DNA of 49,847 nt from Ruminococcus sp. UBA4240. Its GTDB lineage: Bacteria; Bacillota; Clostridia; Oscillospirales; Ruminococcaceae. The stretch is taken from the NCBI GenBank assembly GCA_002395525.1, contig DGXE01000074.1, positions 1-49,847 on the forward strand. Reading direction: 5' to 3'. The notes below the pieces were generated by a model. The model did no database searches. It saw nothing but the letters and a program-made list of their open reading frames with translations, and had not been told where the DNA came from. Below, one piece after another: positions 1 through 6,412 of the stretch (its first letter is position 1; each line of letters begins with the position of its first letter). The translations under genes and the position numbers were made by a program.

Positions 1-1488
1 GAAGATCTTGGGAGCCTTGTCGCCGAGCTTCTCGCCCATTTCCAGCCAGTGTGCCCAGTAGTCGCCTACGTTGTAGCCGATGAAGGGCTTCATAGCCATG
101 GGATCGTGACGGAGAACGCCTACAGCACCTACGGCAGCGGCAGTTGTCTCAGAGGAAACTGCGGAGCCTACATATGTGCCGTGTGTCCAGTCGAAGGACT
201 GATATACCAGAGGAGTGGTGCTCTCTCTTCTGCCGCCGAAGATCATAGCGGATACGGGAACGCCCTTGGGGTTGTTGAACTCGGGAGATACGCAGGGGCA
301 GTTCTCAGCGGGAGCTGTGAAGCGGGAGTTGGGATGAGCCAGCTTGTTGCCGTCAGCCACATAAGCCTTGCCGTTCACATATGCGCCCTTCCACTCTCTT
401 GCGTATACGGGAGCCTCCTTGGTGAGACCCTCCCACCAAACAGTGTTGTCCTCGGTGTTCATGGCAACGTTGGTGAAGATGGTGTTCTTCCTTGTGGAAG
501 CAAGTGCGTTGAAGTTGGAGTTCTCGTTTGTGCCGGGAGCAACGCCGAAGAAGCCGTTCTCAGGGTTGATGGCATAGAGCCTGCCGTCCTCGCCGGGCTT
601 CATCCATGCGATGTCGTCGCCGACGGTGAAGGTCTCGTAGCCCTGCTCACGGTAGTACTTGGGAGGAATGAGCATTGCAAGGTTGGTCTTGCCGCAGGCA
701 GAGGGGAATGCTGCGGTGATGTACTTTACTTCATCGCTGCCGGGACGCTTTACGCCCAGGATGAGCATATGCTCAGCCATCCAGCCCTCGTTCTTGCCCT
801 GATAGGAAGCGATACGCAGAGCGAAGCACTTCTTGCCCAGCAGAACGTTGCCGCCGTATGCGGAGTTGATGGACATGATGGAGTTCTCTTCGGGGAACTG
901 AACGATGTATCTCTCGTCGGGGTTTACATCAGCCTTGGAGTGGAGACCCTTAACGAAGTCAGGGTTCTCATCACCCAGGTTTGCAAATGCCTGTGCGCCC
1001 ATTCTGGTCATGATGTTCATGTTGAGAACAACATAGATGGAGTCTGTAAGCTCAACGCCCACCTTGGCAAGAGGAGAGCCGATAGGACCCATGGAATAGG
1101 GGATAACATACATGGTGCGGCCCTTCATAACGCCTGTGAAGAGCTTTTCCAGCTTTGCGTGCATCTCAGCGGGATCCATCCAGTTGTTGGTAGGACCTGC
1201 GCCTTCCTTTGTAGGTGTGCAGATGAAAGTTCTGTCCTCAACTCTTGCAACGTCGTTGGGCAGAGTTCTGTGGTAGATACAGCCGGGCAGCTTTACGGGG
1301 TTGAGCCTGTACATCTTGTCGTTGTTGCCCTCGGGAAGGGAACAAACCTCGTCTGTGAGCTGGTCGATCTGTGCCTGGGAGCCGTCGATCCACATTACGT
1401 AGTCAGGCTTGGTGAGCTCGATCTGCTCCTCTACCCACTTGAGAACGTAAGGATTCTTAGTGAGGGGCTTGTTAAGCATTTTACTCAT
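1..1488 (-). CDS. pckG: Phosphoenolpyruvate carboxykinase (GTP), 3' end missing
   Basis: Interconverts oxaloacetate + GTP with phosphoenolpyruvate + CO2 + GDP in the cytosol. The minus strand is open from the ATG at 1488 to the window edge, giving 496 residues; the family is about 600, so roughly the last 100 are outside. Visible hallmarks are the PEPCK P-loop FPSACGKTN at residues 261-269 with catalytic Cys265, the metal/nucleotide motif GDDIAW at 290-295, and FGGRR near 410. The start MSKMLNK has an AAGGAG ribosome site 8 bases upstream (1498-1503). The gene has its own consensus promoter and follows the terminator of the alpha-galactosidase gene. Large open frames on the other strand here are shadows. 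In fermenting Clostridia the enzyme usually links PEP to oxaloacetate for succinate or anaplerosis; that direction is inference. Confidence 0.97.
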   Translation of the reverse strand, partial: MSKMLNKPLTKNPYVLKWVEEQIELTKPDYVMWIDGSQAQIDQLTDEVCSLPEGNNDKMYRLNPVKLPGCIYHRTLPNDVARVEDRTFICTPTKEGAGPTNNWMDPAEMHAKLEKLFTGVMKGRTMYVIPYSMGPIGSPLAKVGVELTDSIYVVLNMNIMTRMGAQAFANLGDENPDFVKGLHSKADVNPDERYIVQFPEENSIMSINSAYGGNVLLGKKCFALRIASYQGKNEGWMAEHMLILGVKRPGSDEVKYITAAFPSACGKTNLAMLIPPKYYREQGYETFTVGDDIAWMKPGEDGRLYAINPENGFFGVAPGTNENSNFNALASTRKNTIFTNVAMNTEDNTVWWEGLTKEAPVYAREWKGAYVNGKAYVADGNKLAHPNSRFTAPAENCPCVSPEFNNPKGVPVSAMIFGGRRESTTPLVYQSFDWTHGTYVGSAVSSETTAAAVGAVGVLRHDPMAMKPFIGYNVGDYWAHWLEMGEKLGDKAPKIF

Positions 1489-1590
1489 GATACATACTCC
1501 TTATCATATATTTTAGCACGCAGGGGAAGGCAGAATGAAAGATGTATCTCCCTATCCTGCAAACCCTTGCTCTAATATTAACGCATAACT

Positions 1591-1619
1591 ATTATAACCT
1601 ATTTCCCACCTAATGTCAA
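1591..1619 (-). promoter_or_regulatory. Sigma-A promoter of pckG
   Basis: On the minus strand this is TTGACA-17-TATAAT, a perfect consensus with a 17-bp spacer. It would start transcription near 1584, leaving a leader of about 95 nt before the pckG ATG. I see no recognisable riboswitch in that leader. Confidence 0.85.
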
Positions 1620-1670
1620 GCAAATTTGGAAATTATCCGAAAAAACGGCTGTGACAGCGGGTCTGTGAAC

Positions 1671-1705
1671 AAAACATCTCCCCACGGCGAACCGTGAGGA
1701 GATGT
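1671..1705 (-). terminator. Rho-independent terminator of the alpha-galactosidase operon
   Basis: An inverted repeat with arms ACATCTCC and GGAGATGT (1674-1705) encloses a second inner stem ACGG/CCGT. In the minus direction it is followed by TTTTG. It begins 7 nt after the GH36 stop codon and separates that operon from pckG. Confidence 0.8.
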
Positions 1706-1712
1706 ATGCGGT

Positions 1713-3980
1713 TTATTCTGCCTTGACAAAATGCACGGTCTGCGACCTGAAATCCCCCTGAAGATCCACGATGAATCCGCAGTTCATAAGGGCGGCTCCT
1801 GTGTGCACCTCGCTGTTGAGATCGTTTGTGTAGCGGGCTGCGGGATCAAGGCCGTCAAGGCGCACCAGCCTTGAATGGCAGTTGGGTCTGCCCAGCACCT
1901 GTACGGCTGTGAATATGGCTTCCCCCTTGTCCTTTGATACGAACATCCACGCATCAAAGGTGTTGTCCGCAAATATGTCCCAAAGGCGGTAGAGATCCCC
2001 TGTGCGCACGATGGGATTGAATTTCTTGAACTTCTCTATCTGTGCGGGGATGGCGTTCCTGTCCTCCTCCGGGATGCGGGTAACATCCAGCTCATAGCCG
2101 AAGGTGCCCACAAGAGCCACATCGCCCCGGGTTGCAAAGGGTGTGGTGCGGCCTACGGTGTGGTTGGGGCAGTCCGAAACGTGGGCGCCCATTGCAGAGG
2201 CGGGATAGCACATGGATGTGCCCGCCTGTATCTTCAGGCGCTCAATGGCATCGGTGTCGTCGGAACACCAGATCTGGGGGGAGTAGTACAGCATACCTGC
2301 ATCAAAGCGGGCGCCGCCCCCGGAGCAGTTTTCAAGGAGTATATGGGGATAATCCCTTGTGAGCCTGTCCTGAAGATCGTACACACCCAGCACATAGCGG
2401 TGCCACAGCTCTCTCTGCCTGTCTGCGGGCAGCTTTGAGGAGCATACCTCCGTAAGTTGCCTGTTCATATCCCACTTGATATATTCGATATTGGCATTGT
2501 CAAGTATGGCTCTCATCTGGCTATATATGCAGTCACGCACTTCCTTGCGGCTGTAGTCCAGCACATACTGCTCCCTTGACTGTGTAAGGGGCATCCCCGG
2601 TGTCTGTATCGCCCAGTCGGGATGGGCACGGTACAGGTCGCTGTCCGGGGAGATCATCTCAGGCTCGAACCATATGCCGAACTTCATCCCCAGGGCGTTG
2701 ACACGCTCTACAAGTGCCTTGAGGCCGCCCTTTATCTTGTCCTCGTTCACATACCAGTCCCCAAGGGAGGAGTTGTCGGAACTCCGGTGGCCGAACCATC
2801 CGTCATCCATGACCAGCATCTCTATCCCCAGCTTTGATGCCTGCTCGGCGATGCTCACCAGCTTTTCGGTGTCAAAGTTGAAGTAGGTGGCTTCCCAGTT
2901 GTTTATGAGTACGGGGCGGGGCTTGTCCTTGTATTCGCCCCTGATGATGTGCTCTCTTATGACATCGTGGAAGGTGCGGGACATCTGCCCTATGCCCCTG
3001 TCAGAGTATACCATGAGGGCTTCGGGCACTGCAAAGGCGGCGCCGGGGGCAAGCCTCCATGAAAAGTCCATGTCGTTTATGCCCATGACAAAGCGGGTGC
3101 GCTTGTGCTGTGTCACCTCTGCCGTGGCGGTAAAGTTGCCGGAGTATACCAGCAGGAAGCCGTAGGCTTCACCTGTGCGCTCGTCTGCATTGTGGGATGT
3201 GAGCATGACAAAGGGGTTTGACTGGTGGGAGCTTTCCCCCTTTATGCTGTCAACGCTCTGCTTGCCGTGGTGGAGGGGGCTGCGTTCAAGTATGCGTTCC
3301 CTTGCCCATGAGCCGTTGAAGGTGTGCCAGTCGTACTCTGCACTGTCAAAGTCCATGGCAGCGGACATGGCACGGAGTATATCCACATCCGCATCGCCCC
3401 TGTTGGTGATGACTGCACTGCGGGCAATGGCATCGGAGCCTTCAAACACGGTGTACCTGAGCTCCGCTTCTACGCCTGTGTGGGCATCTGCAAGGTATAT
3501 GCGCAATGTCTGTGACTTTCCCTTGTCGGCAAAGGTGGAGGGCAGTGTTACGGTGCAGTCCTCCAGCTTCTGTTCAAGGGCGGGCTTTTCATCTGTGATG
3601 TCATAGCCCTTGTAGCGCAGATCCACGGAGGTGCCGCCGTTCTTGTCGCATATGCGCACAGCGCTCTCACGGTAGTCTCCTGTGCCGAATACAGGGTATT
3701 CAAAGGGGGTGGTGTCCATAAAGGTGCCCATGTCACGCTGATTTACCTTGGGGGTGTAGGGGTTCTCACCCAGTCGCAGCAGGTAGGACAGATCCTCATC
3801 ATCCGTGCGCCTGCCGTACCACACATGGCACAGGTAGCCGCTTTCAAGGGCAGCTATGGCATAGGTGCTGCCGGGGGTGGTGAGGGTGAACATGGTCATC
3901 TCTTCGGTAAAGGGGACGTGCTTTCCTGCCTGCCAGTCCCACTTGCTGTATTCCTTTTTTATGCTTTTTACTGTTATCAT
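1713..3980 (-). CDS. Alpha-galactosidase, glycoside hydrolase family 36
   Basis: Hydrolyses terminal alpha-1,6-galactose from raffinose-family sugars or galactomannan oligomers. The 755-residue length fits GH36 subgroup I. An N-terminal beta-sandwich (about 1-330) precedes the (beta/alpha)8 barrel. Visible active-site motifs are MDDGWFGHR (391-399), WFEPEM (437-442), YIKWDMNR (500-507) with the expected nucleophile Asp504, and CSDDTDAIE (572-580) with the expected acid/base Asp574. There is no signal peptide, so it should act in the cytosol on imported oligosaccharides. The ATG at 3980 has AAGGAG upstream, lying inside the end of the preceding amidohydrolase gene; only one base separates the two genes, so they are co-transcribed. 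It could act with the GH26 mannanase at 45498 on galactomannan (inference). Confidence 0.95.
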   Translation of the reverse strand: MITVKSIKKEYSKWDWQAGKHVPFTEEMTMFTLTTPGSTYAIAALESGYLCHVWYGRRTDDEDLSYLLRLGENPYTPKVNQRDMGTFMDTTPFEYPVFGTGDYRESAVRICDKNGGTSVDLRYKGYDITDEKPALEQKLEDCTVTLPSTFADKGKSQTLRIYLADAHTGVEAELRYTVFEGSDAIARSAVITNRGDADVDILRAMSAAMDFDSAEYDWHTFNGSWARERILERSPLHHGKQSVDSIKGESSHQSNPFVMLTSHNADERTGEAYGFLLVYSGNFTATAEVTQHKRTRFVMGINDMDFSWRLAPGAAFAVPEALMVYSDRGIGQMSRTFHDVIREHIIRGEYKDKPRPVLINNWEATYFNFDTEKLVSIAEQASKLGIEMLVMDDGWFGHRSSDNSSLGDWYVNEDKIKGGLKALVERVNALGMKFGIWFEPEMISPDSDLYRAHPDWAIQTPGMPLTQSREQYVLDYSRKEVRDCIYSQMRAILDNANIEYIKWDMNRQLTEVCSSKLPADRQRELWHRYVLGVYDLQDRLTRDYPHILLENCSGGGARFDAGMLYYSPQIWCSDDTDAIERLKIQAGTSMCYPASAMGAHVSDCPNHTVGRTTPFATRGDVALVGTFGYELDVTRIPEEDRNAIPAQIEKFKKFNPIVRTGDLYRLWDIFADNTFDAWMFVSKDKGEAIFTAVQVLGRPNCHSRLVRLDGLDPAARYTNDLNSEVHTGAALMNCGFIVDLQGDFRSQTVHFVKAE

Positions 3981-3981
3981 G

Positions 3982-5142
3982 TCATGCTCCTTTTCCTGAG
4001 CCGGCTCTGTACACTATCCTGCCGTCAACTATGGTCATGACCACATCGGTCATTATATCGAGGGGATCGCCGTTTAAAAGCACCAGATCCGCATCCTTGC
4101 CCACGTCTATGCTGCCTGTGCGGTCATCGATCCCTGCAAGCTCCGCTGCAGTGAGAGTGACTGCCCTTATGGCATCCTCCCGGGGAAGACCGTACTTTAC
4201 GCACCATGCCACACTGTTCAGGAGAAAGTTTATGCTGACCTCCGGGTGATCGGTGCATATTGCCACAGGCACCCCCGCCTTGGAAAGCACAGCGGCATTG
4301 CCAAGGTATGCGTGTGCCATTTCGGGCTTGCCCCTGTCGCAGATGATAGGGCCTGCCACGGCGGCGGCATTCTTTTTCGCAAGGATATCCGCTATCTTGT
4401 ACCCCTCGGTGCAGTGTATCAGCAGGGGCTTGAGGGAGAATTCCTCGCATATGCGCAGGGCGGTGAGTATGTCATCAGCCCTGTGACAGTGCATATGCGC
4501 CTTTATCTTCCCCTCCAGCAGAGGTATGAGTGCTTCGTAGCCCAGATCGAAGTCCGGGGCATCCGAGGGGCTTTCAGCCGAATTCTTGCGCTCCATGTAC
4601 TGGCGTGCCTTGTAAAGTGTCTCCCGTATGAGGGCTGCAATGCCCGAACGGGTCTGGGGCGCTTCATCACGGTCGGCATAGCTTTTTGGGTTCTCGCCGA
4701 AGGCGAATTTCATGCCCACAGTGCCCATATAGGCATCCTCAAGATTTGCCGCCCCTGTCTTTACGGCTATCATGGAGCCTGCAATGACATTGAGGGAGCC
4801 ATGGCCTGTGACCACTGAGGTGACACCGCTTGCCACCGCATCCCTGAAATAGCCGTCATAGTAGTTTATGCCGTCTATGGCACGCAGTCCCGGGGTGACA
4901 GGGTCGCTGCCCTCGTTTACGTCGATGCCCTCCTCGGAGGCACCGTCCCCGATAAAGCCCATGTGGGTGTGTATGTCGATAAAGCCGGGGTAGAGGAAGC
5001 CTCCGCAGCCGTCTGTCATCTCGTCATCGGGCTGCACAGGGTCGCCCTGTGAGACCTCGGCAATCTTGCCGTCCTGTATGCGCACATATCCGTAAAAGGG
5101 CTTACGGGACACAGGGCACACCGTAACATTGTATATTATCAT
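3982..5142 (-). CDS. Metal-dependent amidohydrolase (imidazolonepropionase-like superfamily)
   Basis: A 386-residue amidohydrolase-superfamily protein. Metal-ligand signatures are visible: HTH at residues 58-60 after the beta-strand GFIDI, a histidine cluster HMHCH at 216-220, His243 in LLIHCTEG, and Asp298 in CTDHP. The C-terminal segment (GSIDVGKDADLVLLNGDP) is the usual closing beta-sandwich. The substrate cannot be read from the sequence; relatives include imidazolonepropionase and other cyclic amidases, and none of the rest of the histidine pathway is nearby. It is the second gene of an operon with a 58-aa membrane protein upstream (9-nt gap) and the alpha-galactosidase downstream (1-nt gap). 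The ribosome site is AAAGGA just before the ATG. Confidence 0.85.
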   Translation of the reverse strand: MIIYNVTVCPVSRKPFYGYVRIQDGKIAEVSQGDPVQPDDEMTDGCGGFLYPGFIDIHTHMGFIGDGASEEGIDVNEGSDPVTPGLRAIDGINYYDGYFRDAVASGVTSVVTGHGSLNVIAGSMIAVKTGAANLEDAYMGTVGMKFAFGENPKSYADRDEAPQTRSGIAALIRETLYKARQYMERKNSAESPSDAPDFDLGYEALIPLLEGKIKAHMHCHRADDILTALRICEEFSLKPLLIHCTEGYKIADILAKKNAAAVAGPIICDRGKPEMAHAYLGNAAVLSKAGVPVAICTDHPEVSINFLLNSVAWCVKYGLPREDAIRAVTLTAAELAGIDDRTGSIDVGKDADLVLLNGDPLDIMTDVVMTIVDGRIVYRAGSGKGA

Positions 5143-5151
5143 ATCTGTCCT

Positions 5152-5328
5152 TTATACGCCGCAGTCGTCGTAGTCCTTCCAGCGCTCGTTGTAGGTGTAG
5201 TTGCTCACCATTCTGAAAATGATATAGGCGGCTGATGCCAGAAACAGGAACAGCGCCACAAATACAGGTACGCTGGCTTTGAAAAGCTTGCGGGGGTCGT
5301 ATGCCTTTCTCATATCCATTTCATTCAT
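5152..5328 (-). CDS. Small single-pass membrane protein (58 aa)
   Basis: A short minus-strand reading frame beginning MNEMDMRKAY with a strong AAGGAGGG ribosome site and a consensus promoter just upstream. A basic N-terminus is followed by one hydrophobic helix (about residues 18-38), then an acidic, aromatic tail ending DDCGV. It is the first gene of the operon with the amidohydrolase and alpha-galactosidase, with its stop 9 nt before the next start. I do not recognise a family. The promoter, ribosome site and position make it likely to be a real gene; a membrane anchor or small regulator would be guesses. Confidence 0.75.
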   Translation of the reverse strand: MNEMDMRKAYDPRKLFKASVPVFVALFLFLASAAYIIFRMVSNYTYNERWKDYDDCGV

Positions 5329-5363
5329 TTGAAAATCCCTCCTTGAGTGAAGATGTCTATGTA

Positions 5364-5392
5364 ATTATACTACATAGCCCTTAAATTTTCAA
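5364..5392 (-). promoter_or_regulatory. Sigma-A promoter of the amidohydrolase/alpha-galactosidase operon
   Basis: Minus strand TTGAAA-17-TATAAT. It lies about 35 nt upstream of the 58-aa gene and diverges from the promoter at 5469. Confidence 0.8.
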
Positions 5393-5468
5393 GTGTTTTT
5401 CTGCGGTTTCATCTAATTTTTAGATTTGGGGGCTGTGGGACGGGTTTCAAAACTTTACAAAAAAACAG

Positions 5469-5497
5469 TTGCAAATTCCGGGGATGTATGTTATACT
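5469..5497 (+). promoter_or_regulatory. Sigma-A promoter of the duplicated unknown gene
   Basis: Plus strand TTGCAA-17-TATACT, placing the transcript start near 5504, about 40 nt before the ATG at 5545. Confidence 0.7.
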
Positions 5498-5544
5498 TAA
5501 AGAGCATATTTCTGACTTACTAATTGGTATGGTGGTGTATTGAT

Positions 5545-6192
5545 ATGGCATTGCCCTTTTTTGGAAAGAAAAAACCCGCTCCTGCCCCCGCTGCGCCTAA
5601 AAAGTCCGTGCCCGTGGTGGATGCGGACGACTTTTTCAAGGACATGGGGAGGAAGCCCAAAAAGCCTACCGACCTGCAGATGATAGATCTCCCGGAGATC
5701 ACGGGTCTGCGGGAACGTCCCCTTGAGCCTCCCGGCAGCACCATAAAGAATGCTGTAGAGGTCAGCACCGACGGCCTTGCGGACAAGACTCTTGAGGTAA
5801 CTCCCGGGCTCGGGAACGTCAAGGGCATATCCAGCGATACCATAGATACCACGGTAATCCCCAAGGAGGAGCGCATCGACACCGGCAGAGCCCGCACCGC
5901 CGATGACTTTTTCCGCAACATGGGGAGAAAGGCTGCCGTTACCGAGAGCCTTGAGGTGCCGGAGGTGACAGGTCTGAGGGAAAGGCCGGAGGAGCACGCC
6001 GACACTCTGGGCGGGGTGGCACTTACCGCCACGGTGGAGGAGGAAGTGGATGAGCTCCCCGACAAGAACATCCGCCGCACTGACATAGTATACGGCGACA
6101 TAGGCGGTGTGGACGTGAGCGCCATAGATCTCAGCTCCCTGCGTGGGGATGAGGACTACTCCCAGATAACCTATGTGGATGATCAGGAGTAG
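5545..6192 (+). CDS. Unknown hydrophilic protein with an internal tandem duplication
   Basis: A 215-residue cytosolic protein that I cannot assign to a family. After a Lys/Pro/Ala-rich start (residues 7-20) it consists of two related units of about 80 residues, roughly 27-106 and 119-199. Each begins ADDFF(K/R)(D/N)MGRK and reaches a shared TGLRERP about 20-26 residues later. A weaker match follows between DGLADK (76-81) and DELPDK (169-174). There are no membrane segments, signal peptide or catalytic signature; composition is acidic with many Asp, Glu, Pro and Thr, suggesting flexible or beta-rich linkers. The ATG at 5545 follows GGTGGTG at a suitable distance; an in-frame TTG at 5524 has no ribosome site. 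It has its own promoter and precedes mutS2 by about 220 bp, so co-transcription is possible but not shown. Confidence 0.75.
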   Translation: MALPFFGKKKPAPAPAAPKKSVPVVDADDFFKDMGRKPKKPTDLQMIDLPEITGLRERPLEPPGSTIKNAVEVSTDGLADKTLEVTPGLGNVKGISSDTIDTTVIPKEERIDTGRARTADDFFRNMGRKAAVTESLEVPEVTGLRERPEEHADTLGGVALTATVEEEVDELPDKNIRRTDIVYGDIGGVDVSAIDLSSLRGDEDYSQITYVDDQE

Positions 6193-6215
6193 AGACACGG
6201 TAAACGATTTGAACA

Positions 6216-6297
6216 GCGTAAGAGTGAGGAGTGAGGAATGGGCTTCCTTGCTCCTCCGCTAATTAGAGGCAAGAAGCAAGAGGCAGGAGGCAAGAAG
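6216..6297 (+). repeat. Degenerate heptanucleotide repeat array A
   Basis: Two blocks with 7-bp period follow the gene at 5545. 6216-6243 is built on AGTGAGG and carries TAA at 6219 and TGA at 6225 and 6232. 6263-6297 contains five units of the type CAAGAGG/CAAGAAG. The stretch between them (6242-6262) is a partial reverse complement of the second block, so the RNA could fold. The remainder of the 6193-6412 gap holds no gene I can support, only a CAGCAGCA/TGCTGCTG inverted repeat near 6345-6382. Confidence 0.7.
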
Positions 6298-6412
6298 GGC
6301 TTGCAGAGAGTTGGCTGCTATTATCCTCTTTGGCTGCTTTTGCAGCAGCAGAGGGTCAAAACCTTTTGCTTTTGCTGCTGTAACGCTGATCTCTGACTTC
6401 TTAAGGTTTGTT

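Noticed and set aside
49..1575. Long plus-strand open frame opposite pckG
   Set aside because: The minus strand encodes an unmistakable PEPCK with ribosome site and promoter; the plus frame has no such signals and a Cys/Val/Gly-biased composition typical of a shadow.
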